A stretch of DNA of 43,079 nucleotides from a virus. A model generated the notes under the pieces. It was not told where the DNA came from. It did no database searches and worked only from the letters and a program-made list of their open reading frames with translations. The stretch is from IMG/VR virus record IMGVR_UViG_3300007907_000056, positions 1 to 43,079 of that record; one strand, given 5' to 3'. Both the position numbers and the translations under genes were made by a program. Position 1 is the stretch's first letter. Every line of letters begins with the position of its first letter. Below are positions 9,565 to 16,258 of the stretch, piece by piece.

Positions 9565-9993
9565 TCATCGACCCAACTTTCTCATTTCTTTGCTGAAATA
9601 CTTTTGTCCCTTATCAATGGCTGGAAACCAATAAGGTTGAGGCTTCATTCCCTCAGTAGTTACAAACCTACCTAACTTATTTGAATAGTATGACCATGGA
9701 GTTTTACGTCCATTGCCTTCTACCGCATAAATACCAGTACCAAACTCAACATAAACCGCATAGTGAGCTGTTACACGCACTATAGCGGTCAATCCACCTG
9801 GTAGTATTTCAATTTCTATGGAATCTCTTAAATTACCATCATCTACAGGTGCAAGAGTTTTAGCGGTTGAATGAATAATATAGGCAGTTTCGACAATAAT
9901 ACGTCTAATTTCGTCTAATACATCATCACCATACTTTTTCAAAGCATTTGACAAGGCACGACTACCAAATGTTACTTTTCCGCTCTTAGCCAT
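9565..9993 (-). CDS. HK97 gp10-like head-tail protein
   Basis: The product has 142 residues. The features are a helical N-terminus, then AKTLAPVDDGNLRDSIEIE, then AHYAVYVEFGTGIYA and a C-terminal PQPYWFPAIDKG. These are the hallmarks of the HK97 gp10-like family, which takes part in head-tail joining or neck formation. It overlaps the upstream head closure gene by 8 bp and precedes the tail terminator gene by 1 bp. Confidence 0.9.
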   Translation of the reverse strand: MAKSGKVTFGSRALSNALKKYGDDVLDEIRRIIVETAYIIHSTAKTLAPVDDGNLRDSIEIEILPGGLTAIVRVTAHYAVYVEFGTGIYAVEGNGRKTPWSYYSNKLGRFVTTEGMKPQPYWFPAIDKGQKYFSKEMRKLGR

Positions 9994-10312
9994 TAGGAAT
10001 CAACTTCAACGGAACTTTCATCACTTCATGTTGACCACCTTGATCTTGTGGTTTTCCTACTAATTCATACGTATCACCTTCACAGATGCAACGCATATTA
10101 GCATTAACATCTGTTCGATAAGGATAGTACAGGTTACGATCTAAAGGGTTGTTTAGTTGTTGAGCAGCGAATATCTCTCTACTCTCAGGTGTATCTAAGA
10201 AACCTTGAAAAGATAGTACCGTATTCCATGTTTGTGTATAACCCCCGGCACCGTCTGACACCTTTGTGAATGTCTGAAATACAACTGCGTGTGGGTACTC
10301 ATCGTGATGCAT
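9986..10312 (-). CDS. Head closure protein (SPP1 gp16-like)
   Basis: The product has 108 residues: MHHDEYPHAVVFQTFTKVSD, then GGYTQTWNTVLSFQGFLDT, and an acidic beta-rich C-terminal half. This is the phage head-closure/adaptor family that seals the connector after packaging. The order connector, closure, gp10-like, terminator is conserved in SPP1-like phages. The start overlaps the end of the connector gene. Confidence 0.85.
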   Translation of the reverse strand: MHHDEYPHAVVFQTFTKVSDGAGGYTQTWNTVLSFQGFLDTPESREIFAAQQLNNPLDRNLYYPYRTDVNANMRCICEGDTYELVGKPQDQGGQHEVMKVPLKLIPNG

Positions 10313-10643
10313 GGAATTTCACCTTCTTATAAGGCCTAAGGTACTTGTACATAGCTTCGGGGAAATCTAAATCGTACGAGTATGATACGGACCCCATTGT
10401 TCGTGACTTAATTCCGGCTTTTAATTTATTGTGCTCACACGCTTTCGCAAGGAATATCATGACTCCACCTGGCAACTTAGCAGCTGGTGTTTGATTAAGC
10501 CCGAATAAATTATTGCAATGTGCGGTAACGTGCTCAACAAGTAAAGGGAGCATGGTGTTTAAATACCCCTCATGCTCTTCACCTGCCCAACCGTTAATAT
10601 TTTTCACTTGTTCAATCTCACTCTGTGTAGGTTTGTATTCCAT
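10299..10643 (-). CDS. Head-tail connector/adaptor (SPP1 gp15-like)
   Basis: The product has 114 residues and is largely helical: YKPTQSEIEQVKNINGWAGE, then HVTAHCNNLFGLNQTP, then FLAKACEHNKLKAGI and SYSYDLDFPEAMYKYLRPYK. The helical composition and conserved position just before the closure protein match the SPP1 gp15-like adaptor that docks to the portal. The start ATG has an AGGGG site. Confidence 0.82.
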   Translation of the reverse strand: MEYKPTQSEIEQVKNINGWAGEEHEGYLNTMLPLLVEHVTAHCNNLFGLNQTPAAKLPGGVMIFLAKACEHNKLKAGIKSRTMGSVSYSYDLDFPEAMYKYLRPYKKVKFHASR

Positions 10644-10664
10644 ATGACCCCTACTTTCTGAGGA

Positions 10665-10853
10665 CTATTTTTCTTTTTTTGCATCCTCTTTTTTGCTTTC
10701 TTTTTGCTTAGGTACTGTTACTACCTCAGAGGCTAACTTATACCCTTTCGCTTTGTAAACAACATCATAAGCACGTCGAGTTACGCGAAGAGGCTTACCT
10801 TTTGCGTCGACCACATCAATAATACTGTCTGATGATTTTACATAGGTTGTCAT
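10665..10853 (-). CDS. Small hypothetical virion-region protein
   Basis: The product has 62 residues with an extremely lysine-rich C-terminus (KQKESKKEDAKKEK) and an N-terminal half of mixed strands. No family is recognised. It overlaps the preceding gene by 4 bp, so translation is probably coupled. Small basic proteins between the capsid and connector genes are common in SPP1/Listeria-type phages, but the role is unknown. Confidence 0.7.
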   Translation of the reverse strand: MTTYVKSSDSIIDVVDAKGKPLRVTRRAYDVVYKAKGYKLASEVVTVPKQKESKKEDAKKEK

Positions 10854-11179
10854 GCATCTTCACCTAAATCCTCATCATTCAGTTGTTCTTCGCCTAAAAT
10901 CACGTTGATTAATTCTTCTTTAGTAAAGTTTGATTCATACGTCAGGCTTTCTTTATCCAGGAAAGCTTTCAAGTCGTCATTCTTTACCTTTTTTAGTTCT
11001 TCACGTGAATACGTTAAGTAGTCAACATCGTCTTTAGGTGCGTTCTCTAACTCAGCAATAACCCCTGTTTCTAAGAGCGTTTCGTATTCTTCCTTAGAAA
11101 CTGATAACTTGCTGTCTCTTGCATATCGTTCGCTACCATATTTCACATTACGATTAAATGTTACTTGAACTTTTGACAT
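10850..11179 (-). CDS. Hypothetical protein with HeH/SAP-like C-terminal helices
   Basis: The product has 109 residues. The N-terminus (SKVQVTFNRNVKYGSERYA) resembles a short beta domain. Residues about 60-95 (EELKKVKNDDLKAFLDKE, then FTKEELINVIL) have the helix-extended-helix pattern of HeH/SAP/Rho-N-type small domains. It lies directly after the major capsid gene. Family members are virion-associated or head-completion proteins of unknown function. The ATG follows AAGGAGG. Confidence 0.75.
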   Translation of the reverse strand: MSKVQVTFNRNVKYGSERYARDSKLSVSKEEYETLLETGVIAELENAPKDDVDYLTYSREELKKVKNDDLKAFLDKESLTYESNFTKEELINVILGEEQLNDEDLGEDA

Positions 11180-11203
11180 GTAATTATCCTCCTTTAAAGA
11201 TGA

Positions 11204-11226
11204 ATAAGGGGAAATAAATCCCCCTA
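11204..11226 (-). terminator. Weak hairpin after the major capsid gene
   Basis: On the minus strand AGGGGGATTTATTTCCCCTT can form a 5 bp G:C stem right after the capsid stop, followed by TATTC. The T-run is poor, so this may be an attenuator or mRNA-stabilising hairpin rather than a full terminator. Confidence 0.4.
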
Positions 11227-12270
11227 TTAGTTAACTTTAGCTGCAAAGATGTTATTCAGATTCTCGAAACTTGGTAATACAATTTCAGAGACAATTGTTT
11301 GAACGTTGACTGGGTGAGCTTCTTTGATTGTCGTGATTGCTACCCCAGTGTTCACAATGCTTACGTCAGCATTTGTTTCTCCGGTCATCAAATCTGACTC
11401 TTCTGGTGTTGTACCGTAGTAAGTATTTCCAAGTCCACCACTAGGAATCAATGTGATGTAATCATCAGGATAGAAGCTTTTTAACGTTCCATCTTCTGCT
11501 GTGTATTTTTTATTATAAACAGCAACAGAAAGACCTAACTTATTAAGCAAGTACTGTTTCACCATAGAATCCGTTAAGATGATGTTTTGTGAACCCAAAG
11601 GATTCAAATCTTTACGGATGCTATCATGTTGAAGTAAATAACCGAATGTCTTACGAGTCAAAATAGCACTTGTAGGACGAACGCCTGTATCTTCTTCAAC
11701 CAGGTCCTGCCAAGCAATAATATCTTGAAGAGGTGTAGAAGCTGCATCACTCCAACGAGCTGTTGTAAGTAACTCTTCTTTGTGCTCTTCAGGCATTTTA
11801 TAATCGTAATCATAGTTCACACGATTAGCCGTAATTGCAATTTTACCTGTAGACAATAATTGCATAATCATCCGTTCAGGTTGAACCATGGCGCCTTTAA
11901 CTAAATCAGTTGCATCGTCGTAGATGTTCGCAATAAGAGCATCTACAGCACCATCAAGGTTAGAAGCAAGCAAACGATTTAACTCTTGGCGATCTTTCTC
12001 ACCAATACGCTTTGCTTCACGGAAGAAAGGCATTTCCGTTTGTACTTTATTAAATCCAATGCGATCCCGAACTGTAGCTTTCGCATCAAATTCAGAAGGC
12101 ATTAAGGCAACTGGCAAACCGTTTGCACCTTTAATCCAGCTAAGGTCTAAGCCTAGTTGTTTCTTGGCTGGGAATAATGTTGCCCCTAAATACGGCGTGC
12201 TGTTTGATGGATTGCTAGAAAAATATGTCGCAACGTTCTGTGCGTTTACTAAATCAAAAATTGTTGGCAT
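11227..12270 (-). CDS. Major capsid protein (gpE-like)
   Basis: The product has 347 residues. The opening MPTIFDLVNAQNVATYFSSN, the segment PYLGATLFPAKKQLGLDLSW and KATVRDRIGFNKVQTEMPFF match the phage capsid E family (lambda gpE-like, HK97 fold). It follows the scaffold and decoration genes. The middle segment SAILTRKTFGYLLQH is also typical. It starts at ATG behind GAGAGGATG. Confidence 0.93.
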   Translation of the reverse strand: MPTIFDLVNAQNVATYFSSNPSNSTPYLGATLFPAKKQLGLDLSWIKGANGLPVALMPSEFDAKATVRDRIGFNKVQTEMPFFREAKRIGEKDRQELNRLLASNLDGAVDALIANIYDDATDLVKGAMVQPERMIMQLLSTGKIAITANRVNYDYDYKMPEEHKEELLTTARWSDAASTPLQDIIAWQDLVEEDTGVRPTSAILTRKTFGYLLQHDSIRKDLNPLGSQNIILTDSMVKQYLLNKLGLSVAVYNKKYTAEDGTLKSFYPDDYITLIPSGGLGNTYYGTTPEESDLMTGETNADVSIVNTGVAITTIKEAHPVNVQTIVSEIVLPSFENLNNIFAAKVN

Positions 12271-12286
12271 TTATCGTCATCCTCTC

Positions 12287-12664
12287 TTATTTCACAAATG
12301 TAATTTGTTTTAGTGCCGATACTTCTTCGGCCGTTGGTGCAACTGGTAACTTATCTGTTGCTACAAACCCGTGAATTAGGGCAGCTCCTGAAGCAGAACC
12401 GTGCGTCACATCTACGTCATTAAAGAGAACACCTTCTGCATCTGATACTAATGGCGTCCCTGTGCTTGTTGCTTTAACAGCTAGTGCTGTTGTACTTGCT
12501 AAGAAACCTCCACCTAGAATTGTCCCTGCAGGCACGATCTTTTTACCGTCTGCGTTTGCAACTACCCCTGCATCTGAAACCGTTACAGCTAAATTGACAT
12601 AGTGATCCGGGAATTTCACAATACTTTTTTTGTTCGTGTAAGTTGTTTCTACAAATTTACTCAT
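12287..12664 (-). CDS. Probable head decoration protein
   Basis: The product has 125 residues, rich in Gly, Ala, Val and Thr: KIVPAGTILGGGFLAST and GVLFNDVDVTHGSASGAALI. The pattern resembles the small head decoration or head-fibre proteins that accompany gpE-like capsids (the gpD position just before the capsid gene). It starts at ATG after AAGGAGG. The family call rests on composition and position and is less certain than that of the capsid. Confidence 0.7.
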   Translation of the reverse strand: MSKFVETTYTNKKSIVKFPDHYVNLAVTVSDAGVVANADGKKIVPAGTILGGGFLASTTALAVKATSTGTPLVSDAEGVLFNDVDVTHGSASGAALIHGFVATDKLPVAPTAEEVSALKQITFVK

Positions 12665-12678
12665 TGAATGTTTCCTCC

Positions 12679-13296
12679 TTATTCAAAATAAGATTTACGA
12701 GCTTCTTCAAGCCCTGTATTTGTTCCTGCTGCATTATCTGCAATTTTCTTACCATAGGCACCTGCGTCGGTTTTATTATTGCTGCCATCGTTGTTAAAAT
12801 TACGGCCACCTTGTTTGAACTTGCTTTCGACTGCTGCTTGGACGGCTTTAGTAAACGATTCTTCTAATCTGCCATAATTAGCAGTAGAGCTTTCTTCATC
12901 TTCATTCACGAATATGTCTAGGATATCTACTGGCAACCCCTTAGCGGTTGCTTGTTTAATAGCTGTATTCATATTCTTTTCTTTCTTCGTTGCTTTTTCC
13001 GAGTCCTCAAATTTCTTTTGAAGTTCAGCAAGAGCAATTTCAGCAGGTGTCTTAGCAGGATTTTTCTTAGCGATTTCAGCATCTACCAATGCAGTAAGGT
13101 TCTTCTCTTTCCACGTATTCAACCCTTTAGTAAAGTTTTGATCTAAGCGTGGTTGCAATACCTTTTTTCCTGCGTCCGTGTCTAAGAACCCTTCCACTCC
13201 CTCAACTGTAGGCGTTGAAAGTTCTCCAAGATACGTTTTAACATCTGCATTATCTTTGTTAGCTAAAAGCCAAGCTTTGATTTCTTCTAAAGTCAT
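12679..13296 (-). CDS. Capsid scaffold protein (DUF4355-like)
   Basis: The product has 205 residues, mostly charged helices. An acidic N-terminus (MTLEEIKAWLLANKDNADVK) is followed by DTDAGKKVLQPRLDQNFTKG, a long Lys/Glu coiled-coil-like stretch at about 90-140, and a flexible Asn/Gly-rich tail. This is the DUF4355 phage scaffolding family, which guides procapsid assembly and is then lost. It lies just before the decoration and capsid genes. It starts at ATG with AGGAGG, downstream of the structured RNA region. Confidence 0.85.
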   Translation of the reverse strand: MTLEEIKAWLLANKDNADVKTYLGELSTPTVEGVEGFLDTDAGKKVLQPRLDQNFTKGLNTWKEKNLTALVDAEIAKKNPAKTPAEIALAELQKKFEDSEKATKKEKNMNTAIKQATAKGLPVDILDIFVNEDEESSTANYGRLEESFTKAVQAAVESKFKQGGRNFNNDGSNNKTDAGAYGKKIADNAAGTNTGLEEARKSYFE

Positions 13297-13392
13297 TTCT
13301 GTTTCCTCCTTGTGCCCTCAACAGTTCGAGCCTGAGAGTGCAAAATTAAAAAGCCTGTTTATGACGTCTATTGCTCAAAGACGCTTTTTAAA

Positions 13393-13641
13393 TAAAGTGG
13401 GCGAGGATTTACACCTCGCATGATATACAATAGGCGTGTTCCGACGCCTCGTTTTACCCTTCTGCTAAATCTATGGGACACTATTCCATTCCACCGTATC
13501 CTTGCGAATAACAAGGGTAACACTCTTTAAGAGCCAATTAAGGGAAGTGTTCTCGCTATCTCGTTTAGCATATCGTTACGCGGTCTCACCGAACGAAGTC
13601 TTGTATATCTGATTAACGTCTACTTATTCCGCCACCACTAT
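13393..13641 (-). ncRNA. Candidate structured RNA with tRNA-like (tmRNA-like) ends
   Basis: The 5' part reads ATAGTGG-TG-GCGGAATAAGTAGACGT, close to the acceptor, positions 8-9 and D-arm of tRNA-Leu (usual form GTGGCGGAATTGGTAGACGC). The 3' part has a T-arm-like hairpin GCGAGG-TGTAAAT-CCTCGC followed by CCACTTT and A. ATAGTGG and CCACTTT pair at 6 of 7 positions. Between them GATATACAA (13601-13609) pairs perfectly with TTGTATATC (13422-13430) where an anticodon stem would be. It encloses about 170 nt with several hairpins. GCTAAA/TTTAGC and TTACCCTT/AAGGGTAA can form an interleaved pseudoknot. No CCA is encoded and no known family is recognised. A decayed tRNA gene is the main alternative. 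Confidence 0.55.
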
Positions 13642-13652
13642 TAGTAAAAAAT

Positions 13653-13679
13653 CAGCTATTTAACCGATAGCTCGAAGAT
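13653..13679 (-). terminator. Hairpin with T-run just upstream of the tRNA-like element
   Basis: On the minus strand AGCTAT-CGGTTAA-ATAGCT-GATTTTTT forms a 6 bp stem followed by six T. It ends about 15 nt before the tRNA-like 5' end. It could terminate the upstream 59-codon gene or be a processing/attenuation hairpin of the structured RNA region. The stem is AT-rich, so strength is doubtful. Confidence 0.45.
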
Positions 13680-13764
13680 AGCGGATCACCAAACCTTCCC
13701 TTTCGTATTGGAGTTTCGGAAATGCAAGTTCACCACCACCTTAAAGAAATATGGTTATACAGGT

Positions 13765-13944
13765 TTACAGGTATTCGGATGTTATGTCTCTGCCGAAATC
13801 TAAGCCTTTCACGATACCAGATTCGTCTTTTCCATCAGTCGTTATTAAAACTGTCTCTTTCGGACGACCTTGACGTTTCAACTCTTTCAAAATATCACTC
13901 AGCGTGTTGTCGATTGATTTTAGATACTTTTCGCTTTTATCCAC
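13765..13944 (-). CDS. Small hypothetical protein, 59 residues
   Basis: The start is a GTG at 13942-13944 preceded by GGAG at a normal spacing. An upstream in-frame ATG lacks such a site. The protein begins with an amphipathic helix (DKSEKYLKSIDNTLSDILKE) and then has GRPKETVLITTDGKDESG. Short proteins with the LKSIDNTL pattern are frequent in phages and may form small coiled coils. No function is assigned. It is isolated between two non-coding stretches. Confidence 0.65.
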   Translation of the reverse strand: MDKSEKYLKSIDNTLSDILKELKRQGRPKETVLITTDGKDESGIVKGLDFGRDITSEYL

Positions 13945-14167
13945 AATCTTCACTCCATTCGTATACATGATTTATACATCGTAGCTTCCTATAACCTTGA
14001 TTATGTGAAACTAAATAATTTTAAAAGGCTTTCAAATCAACGTTTTATAAGTTGTATAAAATTCATTAGATGTATGGAATATTCAAACGCTTAAAAACCC
14101 TCTAATTTCACATGATTACTTTTTGTAAGCGAACAGGCTTTTTAGTGTGAAATGTATACCGCATTCA
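13945..14167. other. AT-rich intergenic region between two tiny genes
   Basis: No gene is seen. The stretch has an imperfect inverted repeat (ATGTGAAACTAA near 14004 and TAATTTCACAT near 14103). It also has the sequence AACAGGCTTTTT at 14132-14144, whose exact reverse complement occurs at 13348-13360 beyond the structured RNA. On the minus strand GTTGATTTGAA lies near 14030-14040. It may carry a promoter for the 59-codon gene, but no convincing -35/-10 pair was found. Confidence 0.5.
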
Positions 14168-14260
14168 CTAATTGTTTATTAAATAGAAACCATAAACTAG
14201 TGTAAAAACAGCCAAAATCCACACTGCGTATATATTCAATATTTTCTTTGTCGCGCTCAC
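14168..14260 (-). CDS. Tiny single-pass membrane protein, 30 residues
   Basis: The GTG start follows a near-perfect AAGGAGG at ideal spacing. The peptide has a basic N-terminus (SATKKILNIYAVW) and then a hydrophobic helix (ILAVFTLVYGFYLI) ending in NN. This is the shape of a small membrane peptide with the N-terminus inside. It lies downstream of the HNH gene terminator and before the 59-codon gene. The function is unknown; holin-like or superinfection-exclusion roles are possible but not shown. Confidence 0.65.
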   Translation of the reverse strand: MSATKKILNIYAVWILAVFTLVYGFYLINN

Positions 14261-14358
14261 TGCAATCCCTCCTTATTTAGATTGGTTGACACGCTAACCC
14301 TTCCTGTCCCGTGTCGTGCACTCGCCCCAAGTTATGGCTTATGTTCCCTGTAAATGAG

Positions 14359-14390
14359 CATAATAAAAGCACCTTCATAGGAAGATGCTT
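14359..14390 (-). terminator. Rho-independent terminator of the first HNH gene
   Basis: On the minus strand AAGCATCTTC-CTAT-GAAGGTGCTT makes a 10 bp stem with one T-G pair, followed by TTTATTAT. The stem overlaps the HNH stop codon, so the endonuclease gene carries its own terminator. Confidence 0.8.
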
Positions 14391-15139
14391 AGTTGTTGCG
14401 TATTGTCGTTATAGTTTAAGTAAGTGAGTATTTTTCTTTCTCTCTGTTGAGAGTAGCTCACATCTTTGGAATACCATTCAAAGAAGTTTTTGTCGTTCTT
14501 TCTAGAATTACAATTAATGCATGAGGGTACGATGTTATTTATTGTGTACTCTCCACCTTTAGAAACAGGTACAAAGTGTTCTTGAGCAAGTGGTTTAGAC
14601 TCTCCACAATAAGCACATACCATTTTGAAATGCTTTAAACAGTCACTCCATTGCTTTTCATCATATTCATGAGCGACGTTTTTCATAAGTGCTCTTCTTT
14701 TATGGTGCTTTTTAATATCAATTTCTTTAGAACGCTCTGGATTGTTTAATCTCCATTGCCTCTGTCTTTCTCTACACTTTTCAGCATTCTTAAAATAAAT
14801 AACACTGCGTTGAACACTTATTTTGTCTTTATTGTTATGGTACTTTTCATTAGCTTGAATTCTTAACTTATCCCTATTTTTATCTCGATAGACTTTACAT
14901 CTTTCATTGTTGTTATCCTGTTGTATTTCTAAATAGTATTTTCTTCGATGAGCTTTTACTTGCTCTTGGTTATTCTTTTTCCAGTCTCTGCTTCTTGCAA
15001 GTTTTACTTCTTTAGATTCTTCGGTTTTTCTGCACTCTTTACATTGAGCATTGAAACCGTCCCTACCTGTTTTCTTTTTATGAAAATAATCTTTAGTCAA
15101 TGGTAGTTCATTTAAACATTTCCTACACGTTTTAAACAT
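14375..15139 (-). CDS. HNH homing endonuclease
   Basis: The product has 254 residues from an ATG with GGGGAGG upstream. The N-terminus has a zinc-ribbon pattern (CRKC...CKEC). A long, very basic helical middle follows. The HNH nuclease domain is C-terminal: CAYCGESKPLAQEHFVPVS, then NNIVPSCINCNSRKNDKNF, with both CxxC pairs and the catalytic His intact. It is a free-standing insertion between the minor head gene and the scaffold region, with its own promoter candidate and terminator. Such genes spread by cutting phage genomes that lack them. Confidence 0.88.
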   Translation of the reverse strand: MFKTCRKCLNELPLTKDYFHKKKTGRDGFNAQCKECRKTEESKEVKLARSRDWKKNNQEQVKAHRRKYYLEIQQDNNNERCKVYRDKNRDKLRIQANEKYHNNKDKISVQRSVIYFKNAEKCRERQRQWRLNNPERSKEIDIKKHHKRRALMKNVAHEYDEKQWSDCLKHFKMVCAYCGESKPLAQEHFVPVSKGGEYTINNIVPSCINCNSRKNDKNFFEWYSKDVSYSQQRERKILTYLNYNDNTQQLSIFL

Positions 15140-15214
15140 ATTACAACCTCCCCAGATTGTCCCAAAAGTAATTAAACTGGAAGGAAGGTGGGTACCTTCT
15201 GTTCGGGTGTACAT

Positions 15215-15242
15215 CCCTATCCAGTACTATTATTATACCACA
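15215..15242 (-). promoter_or_regulatory. Candidate extended -10 promoter and structured leader of the HNH gene
   Basis: On the minus strand TGGTATAAT, a perfect extended -10, overlaps the stop codon of the minor head gene. The leader that follows contains GAAGGT/ACCTTC and an outer ACTGGA/TCCAGT pair before GGGGAGG. No good -35 is seen. The endonuclease may therefore be expressed outside late transcription. Confidence 0.5.
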
Positions 15243-16258
15243 TTTCCTAAATTCTTATGCCATTCCGCGAACGGAATATAAGGAATAGCTCGACTAGGTG
15301 CTTGAATTTCCTTCTGAGCACGTTTTAATGCTTGTATATATGTCATAGATTCATTAGCCATGTACTTATCAATACGATCTGCTAATTTCTTCTGGTACTT
15401 GTCATCCATGTAATCACGTTCACGACGATTCTCAGGGAGTTTACCATTTACTTTCATAATGACAACGCAACGACAATTTATATCGAGTTCTGCTTTTCCG
15501 AATAAACGAGGACCTTTAGCTTTCCACTTCTTATAGTGAAAATAGCCATCTTTGTCAGCTTCTTGTGAGTCAAGTATTCGGTGACTGGTTCTAACTCTCA
15601 TATCTAGCATGGAAGCCCAAACCTTTGTCATCTTGGCATATTCTGCAGCCTGGTCAAATACTTTCTCAGCTGCAATGCTCCGACTTCTTCCAGTTTCGGT
15701 TCTTGCTACCAATCTAGCTTTCTTAGAAGCAAAGCCTAATTGATTCTCTAACCTTCTAGCGATATCGGAATACCCTTCACCAGCAATCAATCCTTGTGCT
15801 ATTTCGATGTTAATCTTACGCACGATATCATTACGATGGTTTTCCATAATTCTATTTAAGGTAAGTTCTGCAATAGGGTTTAATAACACCTGCTTAATCG
15901 TAGCTGCAGAAGGGATATCGAATCCCATATCTGGTGCAGGTGTTATGCTTTGTTCGACAATGTAAGCTGTAAGCAAGTATTTTGTGACATATTGATAGTT
16001 CGCTTGTTCTTGAATGTCTTTAACGATCTTTCGATAATCACCGGTCAATGAATCACTGATCAACTTCATTTCTTTTTGGTACCGATTGTATTTGTTCAAA
16101 TCAGTAAACGTTAATTCATTCCCTTTTGAATATCTCCGGAACATTTCAGAAACTTGAAACAGGATAGCCTTCAACCGTTTTGCAAATACTACCTCTAAAT
16201 CATTCTCAGCTTTACTTAAGGCCTTATCTAATTGTTCTTCAATATCAATTTGGTTCAT
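15233..16258 (-). CDS. Minor head protein (SPP1 gp7-like head morphogenesis)
   Basis: The product is about 341 residues from the ATG preceding [18 protein letters not shown], with GGTGATG upstream inside the portal 3' end. The C-terminal half has the conserved Mu F/SPP1 gp7 pattern: RLVARTETGRSRSIAAEK, then WASMLDMRVRTSHRILD and DINCRCVVIM. These proteins bind the portal and enter the head, acting in assembly or DNA entry. It follows the portal with an overlap. Confidence 0.9.
   Translation of the reverse strand: MNQIDIEEQLDKALSKAENDLEVVFAKRLKAILFQVSEMFRRYSKGNELTFTDLNKYNRYQKEMKLISDSLTGDYRKIVKDIQEQANYQYVTKYLLTAYIVEQSITPAPDMGFDIPSAATIKQVLLNPIAELTLNRIMENHRNDIVRKINIEIAQGLIAGEGYSDIARRLENQLGFASKKARLVARTETGRSRSIAAEKVFDQAAEYAKMTKVWASMLDMRVRTSHRILDSQEADKDGYFHYKKWKAKGPRLFGKAELDINCRCVVIMKVNGKLPENRRERDYMDDKYQKKLADRIDKYMANESMTYIQALKRAQKEIQAPSRAIPYIPFAEWHKNLGNVV

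Larger units (their letters stand above)
13297..13764 (-). other. Non-coding region of about 470 bp between the 59-codon gene and the scaffold gene
   Basis: No convincing gene is seen on either strand. On the minus strand the stretch is crowded with hairpins: AGCTAT/ATAGCT near 13666, CGG/CCG near 13588, CCTTG/CAAGG near 13505, AGGCGT/ACGCCT near 13439, GCGAGG/CCTCGC at 13401-13419 and GTCT/AGAC near 13375. It contains the tRNA-like element annotated separately. A short hairpin with a CTCA/TGAG stem directly precedes the scaffold ribosome binding site. Confidence 0.7.

Noticed and set aside
13393-13641. Group I intron inserted in a tRNA-Leu gene
   Set aside because: No group I core signatures were found, no anticodon stem pieces flank the insert, and the central 9 bp stem is longer than an anticodon stem. 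A decayed tRNA remains possible.
13393-13641. Phage tmRNA gene
   Set aside because: The 5' end has a D-arm rather than the tmRNA GGNNUCGAC-type segment, and no tag frame ending in an ALAA-like tail was found.
14375-15139. IscB/HEARO-type RNA-guided system (HNH gene plus nearby RNA)
   Set aside because: The HNH protein has no RuvC halves, and its zinc-ribbon/HNH layout is that of an ordinary free-standing homing endonuclease.
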